NCBI RefSeq assembly: GCF_001591105.1
Contig: NZ_BCUD01000013.1
Span: 1-64,000, forward strand
DNA length: 64,000 bases
Direction of reading: 5' to 3'
Origin: Vibrio nereis NBRC 15637
GTDB lineage: Bacteria; Pseudomonadota; Gammaproteobacteria; Enterobacterales; Vibrionaceae
Positions within the stretch are counted from its first letter, which is position 1. Every line of letters starts with the position of its first letter. This document shows positions 56,693 through 64,000 of this stretch, one piece after another. The position numbers were made by a program, and so were the translations under genes. A model generated the notes under the pieces. That model was not told where the DNA came from and made no database searches. It saw only the letters and a list, made by a program, of their open reading frames with translations.

Positions 56693-58888
56693 TTACTTCT
56701 TAAAGCTGAAGATCACTCGCTCACCTTCGTCAAGGCGGTTAGGTTTTGCTTCGATAGTGTAAAGGCCAGCAGGAATAGCTTCTTCTTGATTGAACGGAAG
56801 CATGTTCAAATAACAACCGTTGTCGACTTTGAACTCTCGGCTCACAAAGTGAGAGCCTGCTGCGTCGTTGGAGCCCATTACACGAATTGTGTAATCGTTT
56901 TTCAGCACATCACACGCATGGGCATCTTCTGCGTACAGAGATGCTGCGGTGTAGGTATGAACCTGGCCATCCGTACCTTCATAATCAAATTGCTGAACGA
57001 TGCCGCTCACATCAAATTCTTGGACCTTACCATCAATCACCGTGTGTGTAAGACCAACCGCCCAAGGTGCATTATCCATTGAACGACCGATTGGTTGATA
57101 AATCTCTTTTTCAACTTCACGTTTGTCAGTGTAGTAACCGTAAACTTCAGTCACAGATTCAAGCTCTTCACTCTCATCGTCAATGTAGTTGAACTTGACG
57201 AGGTAATGGTTTGACATGTCATCATCATAAATCGAGCTTTCAACCAGTTCGAAACTAATGCCATCTTGAGCGAAGTTAGTTGATTTAATCAGACCATCTT
57301 CAATTGTGTAAGTGATATCTGAAGTGAAGTTGTTTAAGTCTTCGTCGACACAAGTTTGTTTGTTAGCGTCTGTTCGATTGCTCCAGTAAATCTTTTGTGA
57401 TGCTGAATCAAAGTAAATCGAGTCACACCAAGCCTTAGCATAGTTTGTTCCGTTACTGCCCACTTCAACAAAGTGAAGGAATTTATTTTGTAGGTCGGCA
57501 ACTGAAGCGACAGGCGGCTCTGGTACAACAGGTGTGCCTTCGATGATCTCTGGCAGTGTAAATATTACTAGAGGCTCATCTGCGTTAACGCTGTCTTTAG
57601 CATAAACATATAGATTCTCTGCGCCAGCGGGTGCTTTGAACGGCAGCGGACCATCAAATGAAATGTTGCCGTTACCATCAACATGAACTTGGAAGCCTGT
57701 CTCTGCATCACCGTTTTTGCTTAGTGAGCTAAGTACTCGGTAAGTCAGAAGGTCTGAGTCTGCATCGTCAAATAGTGCTGAAATGTTTAATGTATCTAGA
57801 GGTTGTTCGCCTTCGACCCACTGCCAAGTATCAATCTCTGCTTGAAGTTCAGCTTTCACTGTTTCGTTGATTACTGGCGCTGTGTTTGGCGCTTCAACCG
57901 TTACTGTGAAGGTTAGCGGGTAAGAGCGCGCTTTATGCTCATCAGTCGCAAACACCTGATAGGTAAATACGCCTGCGGATTCTGGAGTGCCGCTGATTTC
58001 GCCAGTTGTCGAGTCAATGGATAAGCCGTTCAGTCCATTCGCTAGTTTCAGAGCTTTTAGCTCGTATGTCAGTGTGTCAGCGTCAATATCGGTAAATGAT
58101 GCAGTGAATGGTGTACTAGCATCGCCTAGCACGATTGTGATTGGCTCGACCGTCTGAGAACTTGTTGGGCGATGGTTTTCCTCGACCACAACTGGGCTGT
58201 CATCTTTTGGTACAGTAATAACAGGTGCAAAATCGGTCATATCACCATTGTTTTCGATAATATCGTTCGCTTCTTTCGCAACAAGATCTGCGACTTCAAG
58301 CTGCTTCTCAACATCGATATCAGCGTTATCCACCAGCGTTTCACCAATGATCTTTAGAGCTTTTGCATCATCGCTATCTGTTTCTAGATAGTTACCGAAA
58401 ATCAACGCAGAATCGGCCTCTAGGCCAGAATCGGTGATCGACGCCACAACGTTCGCTTCTGCTTGCTCTTGAGTAAGAGAGCCATCGGCTTTGATCTGCT
58501 CGACTACCATGTGAGTCATCGGGCTGGCCACGCTGCCATCTTTGACGTTCATGGCAGATAAAGCAAAGTTATGGCTTAGAATACCGCGCTCCATGTCGAT
58601 TGTTTGGTTTGCTTTTGCTTCGACACAAATCGTTAGGCCTGCATAGTCTTCACTGATCCGAGCTTGACCTTCTTGGTTGGTTTTTACGCCAGTATCGAGC
58701 TCACAGCCATTTGACAGATCTTGGTCAGCATCTACCATGACGCTGGCGTTGTACAACAGACCATCGACAGCGGTAATGACTAAGCCTCCAGGAGTCGGTG
58801 GTGTACCACCCGATGAATCTCCCTCCGAGCCCCCACATCCAGTAAGGGCGATTGCTACTGACGCTGCTAGTAAACTAAGCTTGTTCAT
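56693..58888 (-). CDS. Large surface lipoprotein with cadherin/Ig-like domains
   Basis: A 731-residue protein with a lipoprotein signal (lipobox LTGC, Cys18, then Gly/Ser-rich GGSEGDSSGG). Residues 35-100 form a carboxypeptidase-like or 'GLLYNASVMVDAD' module common in marine gammaproteobacterial lipoproteins. Residues 240-330 are a putative Ig (He_PIG) domain (FTDIDADTLTYELK, STTGEISGTPESAGVFTYQVFA). Residues 335-450 hold a second cadherin-like domain (ISALFDDADSDLLTYRVL). The last 250 residues are an unrecognised beta-rich domain with Cys pairs. An adhesive or binding role on the cell surface is inferred. It is divergent from the barrel protein at 59127. Confidence 0.8.
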   Translation of the reverse strand: MNKLSLLAASVAIALTGCGGSEGDSSGGTPPTPGGLVITAVDGLLYNASVMVDADQDLSNGCELDTGVKTNQEGQARISEDYAGLTICVEAKANQTIDMERGILSHNFALSAMNVKDGSVASPMTHMVVEQIKADGSLTQEQAEANVVASITDSGLEADSALIFGNYLETDSDDAKALKIIGETLVDNADIDVEKQLEVADLVAKEANDIIENNGDMTDFAPVITVPKDDSPVVVEENHRPTSSQTVEPITIVLGDASTPFTASFTDIDADTLTYELKALKLANGLNGLSIDSTTGEISGTPESAGVFTYQVFATDEHKARSYPLTFTVTVEAPNTAPVINETVKAELQAEIDTWQWVEGEQPLDTLNISALFDDADSDLLTYRVLSSLSKNGDAETGFQVHVDGNGNISFDGPLPFKAPAGAENLYVYAKDSVNADEPLVIFTLPEIIEGTPVVPEPPVASVADLQNKFLHFVEVGSNGTNYAKAWCDSIYFDSASQKIYWSNRTDANKQTCVDEDLNNFTSDITYTIEDGLIKSTNFAQDGISFELVESSIYDDDMSNHYLVKFNYIDDESEELESVTEVYGYYTDKREVEKEIYQPIGRSMDNAPWAVGLTHTVIDGKVQEFDVSGIVQQFDYEGTDGQVHTYTAASLYAEDAHACDVLKNDYTIRVMGSNDAAGSHFVSREFKVDNGCYLNMLPFNQEEAIPAGLYTIEAKPNRLDEGERVIFSFKK

Positions 58889-59126
58889 TTTTATTATGTC
58901 CTTGAATCGAATTGAAGTCTCACTACTCAGAGGGAGAATTAGCCTTTTACGCCGCTATCGGCATATATAGATGGCGTTTTTATCAGTGAAAATGAGCAAA
59001 TTCAAGGCACGAAAAACAGCAAGAAATCCGTAAAATTTATTTTGTTTTTTTTATCAATTACGAGTTTGGAATTGATTTGCTCAACGTTATCATCTGCCGC
59101 ACTGACGAATACAAAGGATGAGAATA

Positions 59127-59993
59127 ATGAAGAAATACGCGGGTTTAGCTTTGATGTGTTTGGCACCTACCGTAGTAGCGGGTGAAATGGATGATCGTTA
59201 TGGCTATTCGTATTTTACCATGGGGATGGAGAACGTGAGCTATGAGGAGTCAGGTGCTGCTCATTCCTCGGTGAATTTGCTTAACCCAGTGATTAACACC
59301 GGGGGATTATATCGTGTCAACGATGATTTTGATTTCTCCATCGACGCTCTTGCAACCTTCTCTCCGGCAAACAGCGAAGAAAAGTGGCGTTGGAATGGGC
59401 AGGTTATTCAAGATAATGAAGCCGAATACCTTAAAACCGCGACCAATATTCTGCTTCATTACAAATTAGAAAATAACTGGCGTTTAGTGGCTGGTCCATC
59501 ATTAACCTATCAAACCTTTACTCGCTACGGAGTTAAAAACTATACCGAACAGGGTAATAAGTTCTTCATGGGAACGTGGGAAGAAACCACGACCAGCATC
59601 TTTGCTGATTTAGGTGTGGTATATGATGACGGTACACTGTTCTCAGGTAACAAATGGCACATCTCAGGCAAAGCTCTCGTTGGTCTGCCGTTATATAGCC
59701 AGACTTCCTCTACTCAATTTAGTGATACAAATTTCGATAGTCATAGTATCCGTACCAGTTTGGAAGGTACTGTGAGTTACGAAATTATGGAAGGTTTGCA
59801 TTTGGGGTGGTTCGCGATGGTAGGGTTTGAGAAACGCCTAGAGTCGGATTCTCATGTTGTGAGTGCAACCTACTGTAACACCATGACGGATGGCCAATGC
59901 CAGGAGTATGTCACCGAGAATAAAAAAGCCACATTACCAGAAGCCGAAACGCTGACGTTTAGCACGGGCTTGCAAGCTCTGTGGCGTTTTTAA
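59127..59993 (+). CDS. Outer-membrane beta-barrel protein
   Basis: A 288-residue exported protein with a signal peptide (KKYAGLALMCLAPTVVAG) and a beta-rich body of alternating residues, ending in LQALWRF, where the terminal Phe is the BAM recognition signal. About ten to twelve strands can be imagined; no known porin motif is seen. I start at ATG 59127, which has AAGGATGAG at the right distance, rather than ATG 59118. It is divergent from the big lipoprotein gene and converges within 10 bp on the operon of 60004-64000, so it may act with them, but this is inference. Confidence 0.75.
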   Translation: MKKYAGLALMCLAPTVVAGEMDDRYGYSYFTMGMENVSYEESGAAHSSVNLLNPVINTGGLYRVNDDFDFSIDALATFSPANSEEKWRWNGQVIQDNEAEYLKTATNILLHYKLENNWRLVAGPSLTYQTFTRYGVKNYTEQGNKFFMGTWEETTTSIFADLGVVYDDGTLFSGNKWHISGKALVGLPLYSQTSSTQFSDTNFDSHSIRTSLEGTVSYEIMEGLHLGWFAMVGFEKRLESDSHVVSATYCNTMTDGQCQEYVTENKKATLPEAETLTFSTGLQALWRF

Positions 59994-60003
59994 ACATAGA
60001 GAG

Positions 60004-61587
60004 TCAGTTACGTGGATGGTGATAAATCAGATTCAACTTAAGCTCCTCTAGCCGCTCTGCGTACTGAGGTTTTGGGCGAAGAATGTAACTGTAAACTTGG
60101 CCCGCGACGGGTTCATCATAAGGTGAATAATTAAGGTCAAAGGCCAATGAACGCTGCCCAGTGACAAGGTTGCTGACATACTCAAAGCAATCAATGTTGT
60201 AGGTCGGCTCATAGGGCAGTTGAGACGATATCAGGTCGATGTCGTAGTTACCTTTCCCCGCGATCACTTGACTCTCATACCAAGTGGCGATGTTTCGGCA
60301 GCTCAGGTTTTTGTTGTAACTGCGCAGGTTCAAGTCTGAGTCGATGGTTTCGTTATATGGCCCGACGCTCTCACTGCCGTGGTCATAAATATAGTTACCG
60401 ACTTCAGTGATGAGGTAGTCACCGCTTGGTAGTGGGAGTAAATAATCGAACCAAGCGATTTGGTACAAATACTGTCCTGTGGTGGCATTGATACGCTCTT
60501 CAAACACCGCGCGATCTTTTTGCATGGTGTAGCTTTCAAACTGTTTGCCGTTGTGCACGCTAACAAAGTAGTTGGTGACCTCTGGATGTTTAACCGACGG
60601 GTACTGTTTTTTTAGCTTCCACGTTTGCTCTGCATCTAAAAATGATTGGTTACTCGAGACGATAAGCGTATCCGCATTAACCGTGTAGGAACCCACTTTT
60701 CTGAGCTGCTCTTCAGTTGGGCATTGGGTTTTGTTGTTTGACGCTGCGTAGAACACTTCTTGCTGCACAAACTTAAACGCTTCGCAGTACACCACTTCGT
60801 ACAACGTGTATTGATTGTTTAAGTTATGAGTGGTTTCCAGTCGATAGACGGTTTCGCCTTCCAGCGGGTGCCTGTTAAGTTCTGCTGCATGAGTCAGTGA
60901 CAGATCAAAGTGGGCAGACACCCAAGCCTCTTCATCGTTCCCGTGGTGGTCATCTTTGGCGGATATTTTGAGTTGCGGCGAAGCTGTGGCTTTCGGGATC
61001 CCTCTAAAGGTCAGCGCCGATGAGCCAGACATTTTGACGCCTTGTAATTTCAGCTCAATGCGTATCGACACAAAGTCATGTTCAGGGTCATCAAAAAGAT
61101 CCGCAACCCATAGGCGAAAATTGGTCGGTTTGTCTTCAACCAACTCCCATCCAGACAGCTCTTGCTGTAGGCGCTGATAAACATGCTGGTTGATGTAGGG
61201 CTTACCGTTTGTGCTCGTCGCGGTATTGGAAAGGTTGGCTTCCCCATTTATTGTTCGGGTTTCGGGCCAGTATTCTGCCTCTTGTTGCCTTTGTTCTTCA
61301 TGGCTAGAGCTGTCGGCTACGTTTTCTTGTACTGCGCCTGTTGGATTGCCTGAATCTGCCGCGTCTTCAGTGATCAACACCAAGGCGGAAATGGGGCTTT
61401 TTCCTGTTTGCTGGGAGGCTTGTCTATTTGAAACTGAGTCCAAAGTGGCCTTCGTTTCAAAGTTTGAGGCGTTCTGCGGGTGCGCTGCCGTGGCACTCGC
61501 ATTTAGCGTGCCGCTTGCCTGTTGTAAGTGAAACCAACTCACTATGCCTAACACACAGGTTAGGCTGAGAATCCATCGCTTCTTCAT
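60004..61587 (-). CDS. Uncharacterised secreted/surface protein downstream of the ECF sigma
   Basis: A 527-residue protein with an N-terminal hydrophobic segment (WILSLTCVLGIVSWFHL) that is either a signal peptide or an anchor. A Ser/Thr/Gln-rich linker runs to about residue 120. Residues 140-240 resemble the cadherin-like domain of the lipoprotein at 56693-58888 (WVADLFDDPEHDFVSIRIEL versus ISALFDDADSDLLTYRVL). The last 280 residues are unrecognised, with Cys pairs. Its start overlaps the sigma factor stop by 1 nt (TAATG), so it belongs to the same operon. Confidence 0.75.
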   Translation of the reverse strand: MKKRWILSLTCVLGIVSWFHLQQASGTLNASATAAHPQNASNFETKATLDSVSNRQASQQTGKSPISALVLITEDAADSGNPTGAVQENVADSSSHEEQRQQEAEYWPETRTINGEANLSNTATSTNGKPYINQHVYQRLQQELSGWELVEDKPTNFRLWVADLFDDPEHDFVSIRIELKLQGVKMSGSSALTFRGIPKATASPQLKISAKDDHHGNDEEAWVSAHFDLSLTHAAELNRHPLEGETVYRLETTHNLNNQYTLYEVVYCEAFKFVQQEVFYAASNNKTQCPTEEQLRKVGSYTVNADTLIVSSNQSFLDAEQTWKLKKQYPSVKHPEVTNYFVSVHNGKQFESYTMQKDRAVFEERINATTGQYLYQIAWFDYLLPLPSGDYLITEVGNYIYDHGSESVGPYNETIDSDLNLRSYNKNLSCRNIATWYESQVIAGKGNYDIDLISSQLPYEPTYNIDCFEYVSNLVTGQRSLAFDLNYSPYDEPVAGQVYSYILRPKPQYAERLEELKLNLIYHHPRN

Positions 61588-62159
61588 TATGATGCAATTC
61601 GTGACTGTAACCAGCTGCGAGAAAACTTGAGGTCTTTTTCAATCAAGCTGCTACTGCATTCAAGCAGTTGGCTGATTTCTTGGTTCTTTAAGCCCATCAG
61701 ATATTTGAGTTTCAAGGCATTAGATTGACGAGGGTAGCGCACGCTAAAACTATCCAGTGCTTTATCCAAAATGAGCAATTGTTCGAATGACTGCTCGCCG
61801 CTTGGATCATTAGTCTCTCGTTGCTGTCTTTTTTGCGCCTGATGAGCACGCGCATTATCAATCAGAATCTGGCGCATCACTTTCGATGCCATCAGGTAGA
61901 ACTCCTTTTGCGAGTTCACGTCCCCTAAATCCGAACCTGACATCTTTAAGTATGCTTCGTGGATCAGGGCGGTGGTGCTGTTCACACTGTCTGACAGTAC
62001 CTTGTTCTCGTTACCGTATTTTTTGGCACTGCGCTCTCGTTCTTGCTGAGCAATTTTTCTGAGCTGTAGATAAGCAAACTGATACAGCTGGTTTTCGGCT
62101 TGTTTGTCGCCGGATTGCCATTGGTGAATGATATGGGTTAAAGAAGACAAAGATCCCAT
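61587..62159 (-). CDS. ecfP: ECF-type sigma factor, EcfP-like
   Basis: A 190-residue sigma factor. Region 2 covers residues 10-95 (LIHEAYLKM, FYLMASKVMRQILIDNAR) and region 4 residues 125-185 (LKLKYLMGLKNQEISQLLECSSSLIEKDLK). It belongs to the ECF43/TIGR02999 group, which is paired with Hanks kinases. In V. parahaemolyticus EcfP is inactive until the kinase PknT phosphorylates Thr63 in region 2.2. The same place here reads VNSTTALIHEAY, with Thr62 and Thr63 and no acidic DAED motif, so the phospho-switch looks conserved. It overlaps both neighbours by 1 nt. The gene name is given by analogy of position and sequence. Confidence 0.85.
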   Translation of the reverse strand: MGSLSSLTHIIHQWQSGDKQAENQLYQFAYLQLRKIAQQERERSAKKYGNENKVLSDSVNSTTALIHEAYLKMSGSDLGDVNSQKEFYLMASKVMRQILIDNARAHQAQKRQQRETNDPSGEQSFEQLLILDKALDSFSVRYPRQSNALKLKYLMGLKNQEISQLLECSSSLIEKDLKFSRSWLQSRIAS

Positions 62160-63598
62160 TAGATATTCTCCTTCACTTTTACGTATTCAGAAATTGCGTA
62201 GGTTTTGAGTACGTCCGAGCCGTCTGGGGCTTTCGATAGTGTTTGTTGATAGCGGTACAAAATGCCTTTATCCCACTGACTGCCTGCCGGTAAATATTCC
62301 CACGTGGTGTAAGTTGGCTGCGGTTGGTACCAGCGTACAACGATATTGAGTTGTTCGATGGCTGCCGTGTTGCTGTCTGTGTTGACCCACCACATATCGG
62401 AATATTGGCGTGTCACATCTTGCGTATACAGGTTGCTATCTGCAGGGCATTGGCCATCGACCAGTGAGGCTTGTTTTATGTGTCCGTTTGAAATCAGCAG
62501 GCAGTTTTCTTGGATGGTGTTTTCTAGGTAATTGGTTTGACGCCAGACCCCTTGGTAACTCAGCAAAGCGCGTTTTTCTTCTGGGTAGGTAAACCAAATC
62601 TCTTCCCCTCGGTTTGGGTGGTTGATTTGGGGCTGTGATCCCATGCCCTGCGATTTTTCCATCAGCAATTGGGTGGTCGGGTCAAAGTTGATGGCTATTG
62701 AGCGGTATTTCCAGTCTCCCTCGTCATCGTAGTTGTCGATAGTAAAACCATTGAGGTCGTTCCGGGTGCAGCCATCTTCAGCACATTGGAAGGTGCCAAA
62801 ATCATCAGGAAAATCTTCCAAGGCGGTGGTGGTGACTTCCTTGATGGAGTTGGGCTGGATCTGACAGTTATAAAAGTAATCCCCTTTGCTTGGGTATTCG
62901 ATGATCGATGATTCCGTCAGCTCATAGGATAACTCGCCGATGGGTGGATGATATTTCGGGTGATTTTTGAGCCTAAGGTCATACGCACAGATTCGGCCAT
63001 ACACATCACGCTTTTTGATTACTACGTTACTTAAGCGTCGATGGCGTGGTTCAAAGATGACTTTGTCGGATTGGAAGTTGGCCTGAATAAATTGTTGGCT
63101 CTCATTGAGATGCTGCACGGCCTCGTCGGCGGACGCTAACTCACGGAGCCCCAATCTTTCCATGTCTTCTTCCAGCAAGTGGTTGAGATCGAGCGTTTTA
63201 AGTTTGGCTTGAAACTGCTCATCACTTAACTGTGAATCGAGCAACAATATTTCTTGGCGATTTTCCGGTGTACTGTCTAGCGACAACAGTAAGCGGGTAA
63301 TGTTAATACTGCGACTGGGCTTGGTGGAGATCAGCGTAGGTGTAATCACTTCCTGAGCGGATACGGTAGACAGCAAGTAGCTGTTTTCGTCATTACCGAG
63401 AAAAAAGCTGACTACATCGCCTGCGCGGTATTGGAATGAGCCTTTATCGGTCCGGCCGGATAAGTCAGAGCTGGTTTGGTAATACAGGCCCGATACCGGT
63501 GAATCAATAAAGTAACCCGTTTGAATGTCAGCTTCGGCAGCGCTCGCCATCGTTGGGATAAGCGCGCTCAATAGGAATAGGGTAGGGAATCGTTTCAT
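62159..63598 (-). CDS. Uncharacterised exported protein between kinase and sigma genes
   Basis: A 479-residue protein with a Sec signal peptide (FPTLFLLSALIPTMASA, residues 4-20). It begins with the module FIDSPVSGLYYQTSSDLSGR followed by TDKGSFQYRAGDVVSFFLG, widespread in marine gammaproteobacterial surface proteins. Residues 190-479 form an unrecognised beta-rich domain with paired Cys residues (CQIQ, CAEDGC, CLLIS, CPAD). The ATG lies 4 nt after the upstream kinase stop, and its own stop overlaps the sigma ATG. It may sense or mediate the envelope signal of the system (inference). Confidence 0.75.
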   Translation of the reverse strand: MKRFPTLFLLSALIPTMASAAEADIQTGYFIDSPVSGLYYQTSSDLSGRTDKGSFQYRAGDVVSFFLGNDENSYLLSTVSAQEVITPTLISTKPSRSINITRLLLSLDSTPENRQEILLLDSQLSDEQFQAKLKTLDLNHLLEEDMERLGLRELASADEAVQHLNESQQFIQANFQSDKVIFEPRHRRLSNVVIKKRDVYGRICAYDLRLKNHPKYHPPIGELSYELTESSIIEYPSKGDYFYNCQIQPNSIKEVTTTALEDFPDDFGTFQCAEDGCTRNDLNGFTIDNYDDEGDWKYRSIAINFDPTTQLLMEKSQGMGSQPQINHPNRGEEIWFTYPEEKRALLSYQGVWRQTNYLENTIQENCLLISNGHIKQASLVDGQCPADSNLYTQDVTRQYSDMWWVNTDSNTAAIEQLNIVVRWYQPQPTYTTWEYLPAGSQWDKGILYRYQQTLSKAPDGSDVLKTYAISEYVKVKENI

Positions 63599-63602
63599 GA
63601 TA

Positions 63603-64000
63603 CTAACTCGGTTCTTTGTTCACGGTTGCCGCAGGGGCTTTTTCTTCAATCGGGGTCATCATGACTAACAGCAGTTTCTGCTTGATGTGTTTTGGTATAT
63701 CCGGGTTGGCCAGAATGCGGCGTCTGGTGGAATCGACCACCATGTGTAACGGCATATTCTGTGCGGCCTGACTTTTGGAGTGGAACATCATGCTAGAGAC
63801 TTCAAAAATCATATTCTCAGCAATGAGCTTTTCACGTTCCAATTGCTGGTTCTTGTTCACCAGAGCGATGGAGAAGTAAGTCCCAGACAGCAATAGCATA
63901 AGGCACAAGGTACAGGTCAGGGGATGGCGTTGAAACAAGCGCACAGAAGGGTAAAAAGGAATATGCTGCTTTAAAGAGACAGGACGAGTGGCGATGATCG
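63603..64000 (-). CDS. C-terminal part of a probable Ser/Thr protein kinase (PknT-like), cut by the window edge
   Basis: The reading frame is open from 63603 to the right edge with no start needed inside the window, so it is the 3' end of a longer gene. The visible part has the block RPVSLKQHIPFYPSVRLFQR, a transmembrane helix (HPLTCTLCLMLLLSGTYFSIALV) and a charged helix, the layout that follows the kinase domain in many Hanks-type kinases. The place, two genes upstream of an ECF43-like sigma, matches pknT of the V. parahaemolyticus EcfP/PknT pair. The kinase domain itself is not visible here, so the call rests on context. It ends 4 nt before the next gene. Confidence 0.6.
   Translation of the reverse strand, partial: IIATRPVSLKQHIPFYPSVRLFQRHPLTCTLCLMLLLSGTYFSIALVNKNQQLEREKLIAENMIFEVSSMMFHSKSQAAQNMPLHMVVDSTRRRILANPDIPKHIKQKLLLVMMTPIEEKAPAATVNKEPS

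Overview
The window is a piece of a Vibrio chromosome, very probably the large chromosome (chr I) close to its replication origin. Gene content and order (thi operon, uspA-ftnA-uspB, rmuC-ubiE-ubiJ-ubiB-tatABC-tatD, hemB, ryhB, polA, spf, engB, hemN, ilvY-ilvC, vexRAB, rep) fit Vibrio. Three near-perfect ParB/parS sites lie within 7 kb, as expected for the centromere of chr I. I see no insertion sequence, prophage, integron or CRISPR array. The species cannot be fixed from this sequence alone.

Layout. 1-330: a tRNA-Trp gene with terminators and a decayed copy of its 3' end. 482-865: crcB. 935-7324: TPP riboswitch and thiamine operon thiC-thiE-thiF-thiS-thiG-thiH. 7348-13960: an aminopeptidase P, a LysR regulator divergent from an MFS exporter, a small unknown gene, asnC, rsmJ and a Cys/Lys-rich unknown. 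14013-18758: two EamA transporters flanking uspA, ftnA, uspB and a yhiN-like flavoprotein. 18929-26173: ubiquinone and Tat genes, with a small unlisted zinc-ribbon ORF before tatD. 26333-32709: hemB, a GNAT gene, the Fur-controlled RNA RyhB, polA with a DnaA-box-rich leader, Spot 42 and engB. 32858-37445: cytochrome c4, a CsrB-type RNA, a methyltransferase, yihI, a DUF2489 gene and hemN. 37492-48226: ilvY/ilvC, ubiK, the vexRAB efflux operon, rep and cytochrome c5. 48508-49403: a tRNA cluster (Arg, His, Pro, His, Pro) with pseudo-tRNA debris and tandem tail/terminator repeats. 50115-55558: a peptide-type ABC importer. 55714-64000: accessory surface and regulatory genes ending in a tightly coupled kinase / secreted protein / ECF sigma / secreted protein operon.

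How it works together. Four post-transcriptional regulators sit in about 6 kb (RyhB for iron, Spot 42 for carbon, a short C/U-rich RNA candidate, and a CsrA-sponge RNA). The right-hand operon matches the EcfP/PknT arrangement, in which a Hanks-type kinase phosphorylates an ECF sigma factor at a threonine in region 2; that threonine (Thr63) is present. Several small ORFs embedded in RNAs or intergenic gaps (23 aa in RyhB, 15 aa in Spot 42, 38-41 aa zinc ribbon, 52 aa at the ilvC 3' end) are recorded as candidates.
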